Positions 43,865 through 53,883 are shown, counted from the stretch's first letter. The stretch: 64,000 nucleotides of DNA from JAXMAO01 sp046350375 (GCA_046350375.1 JAXMAO010000011.1:70051-134050), one strand, 5' to 3'. Notes: generated by a model not told the origin, from the sequence alone. A program made the numbers and translations.

Positions 43865-44809
43865 GTGGAACCAACGGTCATAGCGGCGCCACATTCCGCC
43901 CCGGCGACAGCCTGCGTTCGCGTCCTCGCGCCGGCCAAGCTCAATTTCACGCTGCGCGTGCTACACCGCCGGCCGGACGGATATCACGAGCTCGAGTCGT
44001 GGGTCGTGCTGATTGACCTGTGCGATTCGTTGAAACTCTCCGCGGCCGCCGCCGGAAGCGGCACTCGGCTGACCTGCTCTGATCCGGCGCTGCCGAGCGA
44101 CCGGCGCAATCTGGCCGTCGCCGCGGCCGAGGCGATGGCCGCCGCCGCCGGTCGCGCGCCCGATGTTGATGTTCAACTCGACAAGCGCATCCCCGTTTCC
44201 GCCGGGCTGGGCGGTGGCAGCTCCGACGCCGCCGCCGTGCTGCGCGGCCTGAACGAGCTCTGGGGGCTGCACTGGCCCGCCGAGCGCCTCGCGGCGCTGG
44301 GCGCCGGCCTGGGCTCCGACGTGCCGCTCTTCCTGGCCGGCCCGCAGAGCATCATTCGCGGCCGCGGCGAGCGCGTCTCCGCCGTTGCGTCGCCGTGGAC
44401 GGGCTTTGTCGTGCTGGTCTGTCCGCCATTTGGCGTGTCGACCGCCGATGCCTATCGCGCGTGGGCGCCGGTCGATCGGCCGACAACGCCGCTCGGCGGC
44501 ACCGCCGGCGCGCTTCCGGCGGCCGGGCTGCGCCCGCGGCTCTACAATGACCTCGAGCCGGGCGTCTTTCGCGCCGCGCCGCGCCTGGCCGAACTGCACC
44601 AGCGCCTCGACGGCCTGCGCGACGTGCCCGTCCGCATGAGCGGCAGCGGGAGCACGCTCTTCGCGCTGTTCGACGACGGCGCGTCGGCGGGCGCCTGGGC
44701 CGAGGCGGCGCGGTCGGCGGCCGGCGAAGCGGTATGCGTCTTGGTCTGCGAAACCTGGAGCGATCGGCATCTTCGACTGGAAGGAGTCGTGCAACTTGGA
44801 GATTTCTGA
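43865..44809 (+). CDS. ispE: 4-diphosphocytidyl-2-C-methylerythritol kinase
   Basis: 314 residues, GHMP kinase fold. It phosphorylates CDP-methylerythritol in the MEP isoprenoid pathway, in the cytoplasm. APAKLNFTLRVL holds the catalytic Lys25. The ATP loop is PVSAGLGGGSSDAAA (~110-124) with Asp121. The third motif VRMSGSGSTLFALF is near the C-terminus. It starts with GTG. Its last codons overlap the TTG start of spoVG by 14 nt, so the two are translationally coupled, as ispE-spoVG neighbours are in several bacteria. Confidence 0.95.
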   Translation: MEPTVIAAPHSAPATACVRVLAPAKLNFTLRVLHRRPDGYHELESWVVLIDLCDSLKLSAAAAGSGTRLTCSDPALPSDRRNLAVAAAEAMAAAAGRAPDVDVQLDKRIPVSAGLGGGSSDAAAVLRGLNELWGLHWPAERLAALGAGLGSDVPLFLAGPQSIIRGRGERVSAVASPWTGFVVLVCPPFGVSTADAYRAWAPVDRPTTPLGGTAGALPAAGLRPRLYNDLEPGVFRAAPRLAELHQRLDGLRDVPVRMSGSGSTLFALFDDGASAGAWAEAARSAAGEAVCVLVCETWSDRHLRLEGVVQLGDF

Positions 44810-45686
44810 AGTACGCGTTCGGCTGGTGGGCGGTGGTGGCGGCAGCGGGCAGGAGCGGCTGCGGGCCTTCTGCAGCGTCACCTTCGACGGCGATTTCGTG
44901 ATTCGCGACCTCAAGGTCATCGAAGGCGACAGCGGCTACTTCGTCGCCATGCCGTCGCGGAAGCTCTCCTATCGCTGCCCGCGCTGCCGCACCAAGAATC
45001 ACCTCCGCGCCAAACACTGCAACGAATGCGGCTCGCGCCTTGGCGAGCGCCACGCGCCGCGCGACGCCAACGGCCGCGCCAAGCTGCATGTGGACGTGGC
45101 CCATCCCATCAACACGGCCTGCCGCGAGCGGATTCAGCAGTCGGTCATCGAGGCCTTCCGCGCCGAACTTTCGCAGGCCCAGCAGCCCGGCTATCAGCCC
45201 GCGCCGATCGACGAAGACGACGAGCTCGAGGGCACCGATTACAACGACCTGGTCGCCGATCTGAAGCAGAGCATGGGTCGCCGAGACGAGCAGCGCCGCG
45301 CCGCGCCCGCCGCCGGCACCTTTCAGACTTACGATCCCGACGGCGCCGACCTCGACGACGCACCGGCCGCTGATGACGCGCCGCCGCCCGTCCGCCCGGC
45401 CGCACAGGACCTGCCGCCCGCCGCGCCGCCGCGCCCCGACCGCGGCGGACGTCCACCGGGTCGCGAGCCGCGCGGCCCGCAACCCGATGCACCGCCGCGC
45501 GGCGACCGCGGTCGTCCGCGCACCGAGCCGCCCGCCGACGCGCCCGCCGCCGAGCGTCCCGTCACCGATCGTCCGCCGCGCGAGAGCCGTCCGGCCCAGC
45601 CGCCGCCGCAGCAGCCGCGACCACCGGCTCCGCCGCCGCCGCCCCCGGCGCCGCCGCCCGACGACTTCTCGGCCGGCATCTACTAG
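44796..45686 (+). CDS. spoVG: SpoVG with zinc-ribbon insert and Pro-rich tail
   Basis: 296 residues, three times the usual ~95. It begins MEISEVRVRLVGGG, the normal SpoVG opening, from a TTG with AAGGAG 9 nt upstream. The beta part (ITDL-like RDLKVIEGDSGYFVAMPSRK) runs into an inserted zinc ribbon, Cys61-x2-Cys64 and Cys75-x2-Cys78 (CPRCRTKNHLRAKHCNECG). It returns to the usual helix (KLHVDVAHPINTACRERIQ). From ~165 on it is Pro/Arg/Ala/Asp-rich and disordered. SpoVG binds DNA or RNA and regulates gene expression in Firmicutes. The zinc ribbon probably adds a nucleic-acid contact. Confidence 0.9.
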   Translation: MEISEVRVRLVGGGGGSGQERLRAFCSVTFDGDFVIRDLKVIEGDSGYFVAMPSRKLSYRCPRCRTKNHLRAKHCNECGSRLGERHAPRDANGRAKLHVDVAHPINTACRERIQQSVIEAFRAELSQAQQPGYQPAPIDEDDELEGTDYNDLVADLKQSMGRRDEQRRAAPAAGTFQTYDPDGADLDDAPAADDAPPPVRPAAQDLPPAAPPRPDRGGRPPGREPRGPQPDAPPRGDRGRPRTEPPADAPAAERPVTDRPPRESRPAQPPPQQPRPPAPPPPPPAPPPDDFSAGIY

Positions 45687-45702
45687 CGGCACTCTTTCGC
45701 CG

Positions 45703-46062
45703 TCACTGCCGCTTCAGCCGTTGGACAAAGTCCCGTGCCGACAGCCGCAGTTCGCGACTTAGCCAGAGCAACGCCTGGAACTGCTGCGGCGGCCCGTCGT
45801 CGGGGCGCAACGTCAGCGACAGCCCGTTGAACTGGTAGCGCCCGCGAAGGAAGAGGTTCTGTTCGCCCATGGCGGCCGATGCGAAGTATCGCCCGTCGCG
45901 CAGCTCGATCTGCTTGAATCGGAAGGCCTCTGTTTCTGCCGGCGCGTCGACCGCCTTCCACGACCCTTCGAGCGCCCGCGCGTTGCAGCCCGCCGTCGCC
46001 AGCCCGGCCATCATCAAAACACACAGCAGCCGCGCCGGTCGGCCAAGCCGAGCCGCGGGCAG
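45703..46062 (-). CDS. Small predicted lipoprotein, start uncertain
   Basis: About 119 residues if it begins at the CTG at 46062. The hydrophobic run LLCVLMMAGLATAGC ends in a lipobox Cys, and the mature part (93 residues, SWKAVDAPAETEAFRFKQIE and GRYFASAAMGEQNLFLRGRY) looks like a small beta-sandwich or calycin-like domain. A conventional start is missing. The first ATG (46014) would leave only nine residues before the Cys with no basic residue, and no in-frame GTG lies between it and the divergent infA. It converges with spoVG. Confidence 0.6.
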   Translation of the reverse strand: MPAARLGRPARLLCVLMMAGLATAGCNARALEGSWKAVDAPAETEAFRFKQIELRDGRYFASAAMGEQNLFLRGRYQFNGLSLTLRPDDGPPQQFQALLWLSRELRLSARDFVQRLKRQ

Positions 46063-46221
46063 GTAGATCAGCCATGCGGCGATTCCGCGGGTGAAGATCG
46101 TACGTTTCGGGCGCCCGTGCGACTTGCGGGATCGTCGCGATGCGGCTAGCTTTGCGAGCGTCGCCTCGGGTGCCGTCGCGGATTGATCCGCGGGCCTCGG
46201 GGCGGGTTGCGGATAATTGGC

Positions 46222-46449
46222 ATGGCGGCTGCGGGAGACTCCATCGAGGTCGAGGCGAAGGTCATCGCGGCCTTGCCGAACACCATGTTTCGTCTCGAAA
46301 TCGAGATGGGGGGAAAGGTTCATAGCGTTCTGGGCCACATTTCCGGCCGGCTCCGCCGAAACTTCATCCGAATCCTCCCCGGAGACATGGTCCGCGTCGA
46401 GCTCTCGCCCTACGACCTGACGCGCGGCCGCATTACCCGCCGCCTGTAG
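46222..46449 (+). CDS. infA: Translation initiation factor IF-1
   Basis: 75 residues, a single OB fold. Conserved segments are IEVEAKVIAALPNTMFRLEI, then HISGRLRRNFIRILPGDMVR and VELSPYDLTRGRITRRL. IF-1 binds the ribosomal A site and assists start-codon selection. Length is typical (72-75). The ATG at 46222 has no Shine-Dalgarno, and GATAAT lies just upstream at 46212-46217, close enough to hint at a very short leader. The frame is open further upstream (to 46183), but the family starts here. Confidence 0.95.
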   Translation: MAAAGDSIEVEAKVIAALPNTMFRLEIEMGGKVHSVLGHISGRLRRNFIRILPGDMVRVELSPYDLTRGRITRRL

Positions 46450-46758
46450 CGCCGGCCGACCCCGGCCCGGCTGGGCCGCCGCACTCCGCCGCTCACTTCT
46501 CCAACTGCCCAGCGCCCGCCTGCCTCGCATGGGAACTGATGCACAGCCGCGCCTGGAAATGCGACTCTGGGAGATTCGGCGAAACAAGGGCGAATCGCCT
46601 GCGCGAATTCTCACTTCTCCCGCCACAGAATCATAAATTGGGGCTGCGTATTTTCTTGCGGGCACTCGGTGCTGGTGTATATTAGTGCCTGAAGCGGTAT
46701 TCGTTGGCATTGGTTTTCCGGCCGCCTCTCGCACAGCGGTACAAGGGGACCGTGCAGC
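46450..46758 (+). other. Non-coding spacer with promoter for the dehydrogenase gene
   Basis: 309 bp between infA and the dehydrogenase gene, with no credible ORF. Its right end is AT-rich and holds a probable promoter: TTGCGG at 46657-46662 and TATATT at 46678-46683, 15 bp apart (short), 75 bp before the start. A 6-bp inverted repeat GATTCG/CGAATC with a 12-nt loop lies at about 46572-46595. Confidence 0.5.
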
Positions 46759-47748
46759 ATGTCCGCACCAGCTCGATTCCGGTTCGTCGTTGCCGAGTCA
46801 TATCCGGCATCCGCGCTCGAGCGCCTGCGGGCGTTTGGCGATGTCGTTGAACTTCCCGACCCCACGCCCGATGCGCTCATCTCGGCCTTGCCCGGCACAC
46901 ATGCCCTGCTCATTCGCTCGCGCACGCACGTGACCGCGCGCATCCTCGAGGCCGCCGCGGCGCTGCGCGTCATCGGCCGCGCCGCCACCAGCGTCGATCA
47001 CATCGACCTGCGCGTCGCCGCGCGGCGCAACATCGTGGTCGTCTATGCTCCGCATGCCGGCGTCCGTTCGCTGGCCGAGTTCACCGTCGCCATGCTGCTG
47101 GCGGCGCAGCGCCGGCTGATCTTTCTCGACCGGCACGTCCGCGCCGGCCAGTTCGAATCGCTCCGCGAAACCCACGGGCGCGAGCTGCGCCACCACGTCG
47201 TCGGCCTGTTCGGAATGAGCCGCGTCGCCGACGAGGTGGGGGCCATGCTGGCCGAGTCGTTCGGCTGCAAGGTGATCTACCACGATCGGTCCGGTCGCAC
47301 GCCGACGCGCGTCCAGGCCGAAGCCGTCTCGCAGGACGCCCTCTTCGAGCGCAGCGACATCCTCTCGCTGCACCTGGCGCTCGACCCGTCCACCCGGCAG
47401 ATCATCAACGCCGCCGTGCTCGGTCGCATGCCCGCCGGCGCCATCCTGGTCAACACCAGTCGCGGCGGACTGATCGACTCGGCCGCCGTGGCCGACGCCC
47501 TCAAGGCCGGCCGGCTCCGCGGCGCCGCCATCGACGTATTCGATACAGAGCCGCTCCCGGCCGAGCACGCGCTCCGGACCGCCCCGAACTGCATCCTCAC
47601 GCCCCACGTCGGCTCGCTGACGACCGACGCCCGCGACGCCTTGTTCGACGTGGTCGACGACGTGCTGGGCGTGCTGGCGGGCCAGCCGCCGCGCCATCCG
47701 GCCGCCATCGAACCGGCCCCGCCACGGGCCGCATCGGCCACTGCCTGA
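46759..47748 (+). CDS. D-2-hydroxyacid dehydrogenase-like protein
   Basis: 329 residues of the D-3-phosphoglycerate dehydrogenase/2-hydroxyacid dehydrogenase family. Catalytic positions are kept: Arg235 (VNTSRGGLID), Glu264 (FDTEPLP), His283 (TPHVGS). The nucleotide loop is degenerate. Where GxGxxG is expected it reads VVGLFGMSRVADEVG, with Ser and Ala at the second and third glycine positions, so NAD binding may be weakened or altered. It oxidises or reduces a 2-hydroxy acid if active; phosphoglycerate (serA) is possible but unproven because no ACT domain is present. AGGGGA precedes the ATG. Confidence 0.82.
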   Translation: MSAPARFRFVVAESYPASALERLRAFGDVVELPDPTPDALISALPGTHALLIRSRTHVTARILEAAAALRVIGRAATSVDHIDLRVAARRNIVVVYAPHAGVRSLAEFTVAMLLAAQRRLIFLDRHVRAGQFESLRETHGRELRHHVVGLFGMSRVADEVGAMLAESFGCKVIYHDRSGRTPTRVQAEAVSQDALFERSDILSLHLALDPSTRQIINAAVLGRMPAGAILVNTSRGGLIDSAAVADALKAGRLRGAAIDVFDTEPLPAEHALRTAPNCILTPHVGSLTTDARDALFDVVDDVLGVLAGQPPRHPAAIEPAPPRAASATA

Positions 47749-48092
47749 TCTCGCGGCCGGTTATGGGCGGCCGGCGATGTGGCAGTGATTGCCGTGATTT
47801 GTTCAGGGTTTGCGGCGTCGAAAATCGGGAAATTCCGGTGCGATCCGATCGGCGCGGGCGCGAATTGAGAGACTTCTCCGTCGGTAACGACTTCCGCGGG
47901 CCCGCGGCACTCCGCAACGGGCCGGTCGAATTGCGGCACGACAGCCCGCCGCGCCCAATTATCAGACATGCAGAATTTGGTATCTCTTGACCCGAGCCCC
48001 GTTCGGGCATATGATGGGCCCATCGATTTGCGGGGGATGCCGATTGGGGGCAGGACTCCGCGTCGCAGAGCTCCTTAGAGGGATTTGCGCAC
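47749..48092 (+). other. Spacer with promoter and leader of PEP-CTERM gene
   Basis: 344 bp without a credible ORF (a 75-codon open frame at 47763 has unconvincing composition). It carries the promoter described at 47987-48015 and then a ~70-nt leader ending in AGAGGGA before the ATG at 48093. No operator symmetry was noticed. Confidence 0.5.
47987..48015 (+). promoter_or_regulatory. Sigma-70-like promoter for PEP-CTERM protein gene
   Basis: TTGACC (47987-47992), 17-bp spacer, TATGAT (48010-48015): the best consensus match in the window. Confidence 0.75.
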
Positions 48093-48881
48093 ATGCAATC
48101 TGATTTCATCCGGCGCAGCGCGCCGCACTTCGGCCGCATCGCGTCAATCGCGCTCCTGACAGCGCTTGCGATTCTGCTGCCGGCGGCTATTGCGCCAGCC
48201 GCCGCGATCACCTATTCCGGCAGCGGTACCTTTCCCGGGAACGGCCACACGCTCTCCGCCTCGGCCACGTTTGACACGCTCGGCAACAGCCTGATCGTCA
48301 CGCTTACCAACACCGGCGTCGCCGACGTGCTTGAGCAGCCTGAGATCCTCTGCGCTGTCTTCTATGAGGTGAACGGCGGCCTGCTCGGACTCACCCCCGG
48401 CACCGGCAGCGCCGTGCTGACCTCCGGGTCGTCCGTGCTGTTCGGCGGCTCGGATCCCGGCGGCGTCGTGGGCGGCGAATGGGCCTACATGGAAGGCATC
48501 GGCGGCGTCTCCCCCAACGGCGGGCGCTACGGCATCAGCAGTTCCGGCTATGGCATCTTTGGAAGCGGCTCATTTCCCGGGACCGATCTCGACCCGCCTG
48601 GCTCGGTGAATGGCGTGAACTACGGCGTCACCTCGTCGACCGACAATCCGGCGACCGGCCAGCCGGCCGTCACCGGCAGCAACCCGCTGATCAAGAACTC
48701 GGTCACTTTCACCATCCCCGGCTTGCCCACCGGCTTCGATCCGATGGCGTCGATCGGAAACGTCTTCTTCCAGTACGGCACGGCGCTCGTGCCCACCGAC
48801 CCGGGTTTTTCCGGCTCGCCCGAGCCGGCCACGCTCTCGCTCCTCGGGCTCGGCCTGCTGGCGATTCGTCGCCGGCGCTAG
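48093..48881 (+). CDS. Secreted PEP-CTERM protein
   Basis: 262 residues. A Sec signal (ASIALLTALAILLPAAIAPAAA) precedes a Gly/Ser/Thr-rich beta domain (TYSGSGTFPGNGHTLSASAT). The C-terminus is the classic PEP-CTERM sorting signal: Ser-Pro-Glu-Pro-Ala, a hydrophobic helix (LSLLGLGLLAI) and RRRR. Exosortase cuts such signals and transfers proteins to the cell surface or exopolysaccharide. This is the only clear PEP-CTERM substrate in the window. It is driven by its own promoter. Function of the body is unknown. Confidence 0.9.
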   Translation: MQSDFIRRSAPHFGRIASIALLTALAILLPAAIAPAAAITYSGSGTFPGNGHTLSASATFDTLGNSLIVTLTNTGVADVLEQPEILCAVFYEVNGGLLGLTPGTGSAVLTSGSSVLFGGSDPGGVVGGEWAYMEGIGGVSPNGGRYGISSSGYGIFGSGSFPGTDLDPPGSVNGVNYGVTSSTDNPATGQPAVTGSNPLIKNSVTFTIPGLPTGFDPMASIGNVFFQYGTALVPTDPGFSGSPEPATLSLLGLGLLAIRRRR

Positions 48882-48972
48882 CGATATTCCCAATTCACGC
48901 TCGCATGCACTGTCCGCGCATTCTCCGCGCGCTGTCTCCGCAAGAGCAAGCGAAGCTCGGCGGCACGCTCCA

Positions 48973-49341
48973 TCAGAACCCGGGAATCCACGTTCCGTAG
49001 GGCTGATCGCGCCGTCGCTGCATCGCGGGCGGCGCTGTCACACGCGCTTCGGGTGGCAGTTCGGCCGGGCGAGCCTTTTGCCGGATTCGCCGGGCCGGGG
49101 TCGGGCTCCAGGCCGCCGCCGCTCCGCCGACCTCGGCCGCCGCGATGATTTCGCTGGGTCGCAGCCCGGCCAGCTCCGCCAGTCGCTCGATGGTGGTCAG
49201 CGCCACGCCGCGGTGGCCATGCTCGATGAGACTGAGGTAATTGACGGTGAGCCCCAGGCGCTGGGCCAGGTCGCGCTGGCTCAGTCCCGCCCGGCCGCGG
49301 GCTGCCGCAAGGGCCCGACCGAGTCGTTGCGGGTCGATCAT
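48973..49341 (-). CDS. XRE-family HTH transcriptional regulator
   Basis: 122 residues. A Cro/CI-type helix-turn-helix occupies ~7-60: RAGLSQRDLAQRLGLTVNYL, then SLIEHGHRGVALTTIERLAE. The C-terminal half is Pro/Arg/Ala-rich and probably disordered; no ligand domain is visible. GGAG lies 8 nt before the ATG, and a promoter is placed just upstream. Small XRE proteins often repress their own gene. It converges with the PEP-CTERM gene. Confidence 0.85.
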   Translation of the reverse strand: MIDPQRLGRALAAARGRAGLSQRDLAQRLGLTVNYLSLIEHGHRGVALTTIERLAELAGLRPSEIIAAAEVGGAAAAWSPTPARRIRQKARPAELPPEARVTAPPAMQRRRDQPYGTWIPGF

Positions 49342-49382
49342 GAATCGGACTCCGACCGCGCGTCCAATCGCTGCTAACTTTG

Positions 49383-49412
49383 ATTATGAGTCACAATCTG
49401 CGGCAGCGTCAA
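49383..49412 (-). promoter_or_regulatory. Sigma-70-like promoter for XRE gene
   Basis: On the minus strand, TTGACG (49412-49407), an 18-bp spacer and CATAAT (49388-49383). It lies ~40 bp before the regulator's ATG. Confidence 0.65.
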
Positions 49413-49592
49413 GGCGTTGACGGCCGGCCAGCGGGGCGGGCGCGGGATCGCAGGTCTGATAATTCCCTAACGGCTGGCTCGAATTGGCCAGTTGCCCGAA
49501 AAACAATCAAGTCCTAAACTTGGCGTCGAACCGGGGATATCCTTTGTGGGACGGTTCGCGCCCGTCCCCGACCGGGCTCCCAAGGAGTGCAC

Positions 49593-50669
49593 ATGACCAT
49601 TCACTCGGCTCGCCGGTCCTGGGCGGCCACCGTCTGCCTGGCGGCGATCCTGATCGCCAGCGCCGCCGAAGCGCGCATCACCAGCGTCACCGGCGCGTCG
49701 AGCGTTCAACTGACGCGGCTCGTCCACGGCACCAGCGACGCTTCGGTGAGTGACTCTCACAGTTTTCCGCCCAGCACGCAGCCGACGCTCAGCACCGTGC
49801 AGCTCGACGCTCCGGGCCTGTCCGGCGAATTCCGCGGAGCCGCCCAGGCCAGCGCCGTCTTCACCGATTCGCGCACCGTCTTCGGCTTCATTCCCAACGA
49901 CGCCGGCATCGATGTCGCCGCGTTCGCCCTCGATCCGGCCGTGGCGTTCGAAGGCAACGGCCACAGCAGCTCGACGCGCACGATCCGCCTCTCGGGCGCC
50001 GATCTGCGCTTTCCGACGAGCCAGCCCGTCACCGTGCGCAGCTCGATCTTCATCGCCGGGGCGCTGATTCTCGCGGCCGGCGACGCGTCGGCCGACCTGT
50101 CGGGGCTCCAGGCCGACATCACCGTCAGCGTGCTTCAGACGGGCGGCGGCACGCCGGGGCAGGTGCTGCACACTTCGGCGAGACTGGCCGGTCATGCGAA
50201 CGGGCAGGTGAACGTGGAGTCGACCGGCGCGCTGGCGGCGGTACCGCTGGGGGCCGTCGATCTGCTGGCGCTTTCGCCGCAGTTGCAGGTTCCGGGCATC
50301 GGCGTGGTGCGCGTCGTGCCGTTTCCGGTGGTGGCGCTCGACTATGAATATGGCGTGATGGTCGACCAGGACTTCCAGCTGACGGCCGAATTCGACGTGC
50401 ACATCCGGACGCTGGCCGGCAACAGCGCGGCGGCGGCGATTTTCGGCCTGCCGCAGATCAGCCTGCCGGCGTCGATGGCGAAGGTGCGCGGCGACGACGC
50501 CGGCCAGCAGCTGGCGCGGGCGGTATCGAGCCTGGTCGATACGACAGGGCGCAGCGGACCGCCGTCGCGGCCGCTGTTCGGGTTGTGCGGCGCGGTCGGG
50601 TTCGAGGCATGGCTGGCTGGGGCGGCATGCGTGGGCTGGACGATGTCGCGGCGGCGCCGGCGGCGCTGA
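49593..50669 (+). CDS. Secreted surface protein with C-terminal anchor
   Basis: 358 residues. AAGGAG is 5 nt before the ATG at 49593. A signal peptide (WAATVCLAAILIASAAEA) is followed by a beta-rich body with Ser/Thr-rich strands. The C-terminus ends GLCGAVGFEAWLAGAACVGW plus a short MSRRRRRR: cysteine, hydrophobic helix and Arg cluster. This parallels the NPCGTCG tail of the large protein at 28.5 kb and differs from PEP-CTERM. Surface location is likely; function unknown. Confidence 0.75.
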   Translation: MTIHSARRSWAATVCLAAILIASAAEARITSVTGASSVQLTRLVHGTSDASVSDSHSFPPSTQPTLSTVQLDAPGLSGEFRGAAQASAVFTDSRTVFGFIPNDAGIDVAAFALDPAVAFEGNGHSSSTRTIRLSGADLRFPTSQPVTVRSSIFIAGALILAAGDASADLSGLQADITVSVLQTGGGTPGQVLHTSARLAGHANGQVNVESTGALAAVPLGAVDLLALSPQLQVPGIGVVRVVPFPVVALDYEYGVMVDQDFQLTAEFDVHIRTLAGNSAAAAIFGLPQISLPASMAKVRGDDAGQQLARAVSSLVDTTGRSGPPSRPLFGLCGAVGFEAWLAGAACVGWTMSRRRRRR

Positions 50670-50684
50670 CGCGCGCGAGGCGCG

Positions 50685-50984
50685 ATGATCGCGGCAGGCA
50701 AGGCGATCGGCGCGGCGGGCTGGCTGCCGTGGGCGCTGGTGCTGGCGCTGGTGCTCGCGGCGGGCGTGGTGGGGGTGGCGTTGCTGCGGCGCGGTCTGCG
50801 GCGCTGGATGCACGGCGGTGCAAGCGCCAGCTGGACGTTGCAGGATTTGCGCGAGATGCACGCGCGAGGTCAGATAACGGACGCCGAGATGAGCGAGATT
50901 CGCGCGCGGCTGATCGCGCGTTCGCGCACCGCGGCGGTGGATCAATCGGCCGAGCAATCCCGCAAAAAACGCGGGGGGAATTGA
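50685..50984 (+). CDS. Membrane protein with C-terminal SHOCT-like motif
   Basis: 99 residues. One membrane helix (WLPWALVLALVLAAGVVGVALL) and then a short domain WTLQDLREMHARGQITDAEM, close to the SHOCT motif found at the end of many membrane proteins. GAGG precedes the ATG, 15 bp after the surface-protein stop. Function unknown. Confidence 0.7.
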   Translation: MIAAGKAIGAAGWLPWALVLALVLAAGVVGVALLRRGLRRWMHGGASASWTLQDLREMHARGQITDAEMSEIRARLIARSRTAAVDQSAEQSRKKRGGN

Positions 50985-51099
50985 TGTCAAGCACGTGCGC
51001 GCGGGGAGTCGATAAGTTGCGGTCGAGACGCGTCAGCGCACCTCGCCGGCGCCGACCCAGGTTGCATTTCGCGCGACTCAACTCGAAAGGACTCTCGCC

Positions 51100-52424
<1,325 letters not shown>

Positions 52425-52428
<4 letters not shown>

Positions 52429-53042
52429 CGCCGGCCTGAACGCAAGACGCTGTTGCAGCACGCAGCCCGCGGCACTTCGGTGCGGCGGGCTGTTTTTCTG
52501 CGCCGCCGCGGGGAAGACGTCAGCCGATCGGACGATGCTGCCCGGAGACGTACTCGCGCCAGCCGCAGATAGTTATTGAGCGCCATGGCATGATAGTCGC
52601 GCTCGGCCGCGGTCACGTCGCGGACGGGCCTCGCCGGCGTTCCCATGGCGACCACGTTGGGCGGAATCCGCGTGCCGGGCGTGACGATCGCGCCGGCGGC
52701 GATGACCGCGCCGTCGCCGACCTCGGCGTTGTCGAGCACCACCGCGCGGATGCCGATCAGCGCGCCCGCGCCGACGCGGGCACAGTGCACCACCGCGACG
52801 TGGCCGATGACGACGTCGGCGCCGATCTCGAGCGGGCAGCCGGGGCGGCAGTGGAGGATCGAGCCGTCCTGGATGTTGGTGCGGGCGCCGATGCGGATCG
52901 GGGCCACGTCGCCGCGGATCACCACGTGCGGCCAGACGCTGACTTCCGGGCCGAGCGTCACGTCGCCGGTGACGACCGCCCGCAGCGAGACGAAGGCCTG
53001 GCCGACCGGCTGCATCGCGACATCAAATGCGGGCCATTGCAT
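52425..53042 (-). CDS. Gamma-carbonic anhydrase family protein
   Basis: 205 residues. Left-handed beta-helix hexapeptide repeats (VSVWPHVVIRGDVAPIRIG, NIQDGSILHC) carry His64, His81 and His86, the three zinc ligands of gamma-carbonic anhydrases. The enzyme hydrates CO2, or acts as a related transferase-fold protein; activity is not certain without the catalytic Glu context. Families are ~170-185 residues. The extra ~30 at the C-terminus (basic, SSPRRRRKTARR) are encoded across the clpX terminator, so the stop overlaps clpX's stop by 3 nt. Confidence 0.9.
52463..52497 (+). terminator. Intrinsic terminator of clpX
   Basis: CAGCCCGCGGCAC-TTCG-GTGCGGCGGGCTG, a 13-bp stem with one mismatch and a TTCG tetraloop, followed by TTTTT. 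It lies inside the carbonic anhydrase reading frame on the other strand. Confidence 0.88.
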
Positions 53043-53157
53043 GAAACGATTCCGATCGCGGCGAACCCGACGCGGTTGTCGGACCTAGAATAGGTCAAAC
53101 GTGGACCGGCTGCCACCGCCGGCCGAAGCAGGGGTAGACTCGGGCGGAGACGGGCGC

Positions 53158-53883
53158 ATGACCAAGCTTTTCGCACGCGCAGCGCTGACGCTGGGCTTTG
53201 CCGGGGTGCTCTTCGGCACGGCCTGGTGGGCGCGCGGCGAGCACGACCGGCAGCAGCGGATCGCCGAGCTCGAGGCCGAGAAGGCCGAGCTGCTGCGCGT
53301 CGTCGACCGCCTGAAGCACGATCGCCGCGTGGCGCGGCTGTACGTCGCCGACCAGCGGCGCGACGCGCGCGGCCAGGTGGTCGAGACGGTGATCGACTTC
53401 GTCGGCGCCGCGGCCGACGGGCGCGAGCGGCCGACGCGGACGGTTCGCATCCGCGGCGATGTCTGCTATGTAGACGCGCTGGTCATCCGCTTCCTCGATT
53501 CCTACGTCGAGCGCGGCGACAAGCTGCGCGGCCACACGCTGCACCTGTTCCGCCGCATCTTCGGCGAAGGCCAGGCGCCGGCCGACGGCGCTCCGCTCGA
53601 CGAGCCGGGCGCGATCCCGGCTGAATACCGCGTCGACGACGAGGCCAGCCGGTTCGAAAAGCGGCTGTGGCAGCGGTTCTGGGAGTATGCGGTCAATCCG
53701 CAGATGGCGACCGAAGTGGGGGTTCGCGTGGCACAGGGCGAGGCGGCCTATCAACGGCTGTCGACCGGGCAGTTATGGCAGATCGCGACGCGCGCCAACG
53801 GCGGGCTGGAGATGACGCTGCTGCCGGTTGATCCGCTGCTGGCCAAGCGCCTGGCGTCCAGCCAGCCGGGCAAGGTTAACTAA
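53158..53883 (+). CDS. Single-pass membrane protein with coiled coil
   Basis: 241 residues from the ATG at 53158, with GGAG 9 nt upstream. One N-terminal membrane helix (LTLGFAGVLFGTAWWA) is followed by a coiled coil (QQRIAELEAEKAELLRVVDR) and an alpha/beta domain of ~170 residues with RTVRIRGDVCYVDALVIRFL. Family not recognised. A GTG at 53101, after a TAGAAT box (53086-53091), is an alternative start with 19 more residues and no signal-like feature. It lies upstream of the flagellar operon but with a 255-bp gap and separate promoter. Confidence 0.68.
   Translation: MTKLFARAALTLGFAGVLFGTAWWARGEHDRQQRIAELEAEKAELLRVVDRLKHDRRVARLYVADQRRDARGQVVETVIDFVGAAADGRERPTRTVRIRGDVCYVDALVIRFLDSYVERGDKLRGHTLHLFRRIFGEGQAPADGAPLDEPGAIPAEYRVDDEASRFEKRLWQRFWEYAVNPQMATEVGVRVAQGEAAYQRLSTGQLWQIATRANGGLEMTLLPVDPLLAKRLASSQPGKVN

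Noticed and set aside
47763..47990. 75-codon ORF in the spacer before the PEP-CTERM gene
   Set aside because: No Shine-Dalgarno, unusual composition, and it runs into the well-formed promoter.
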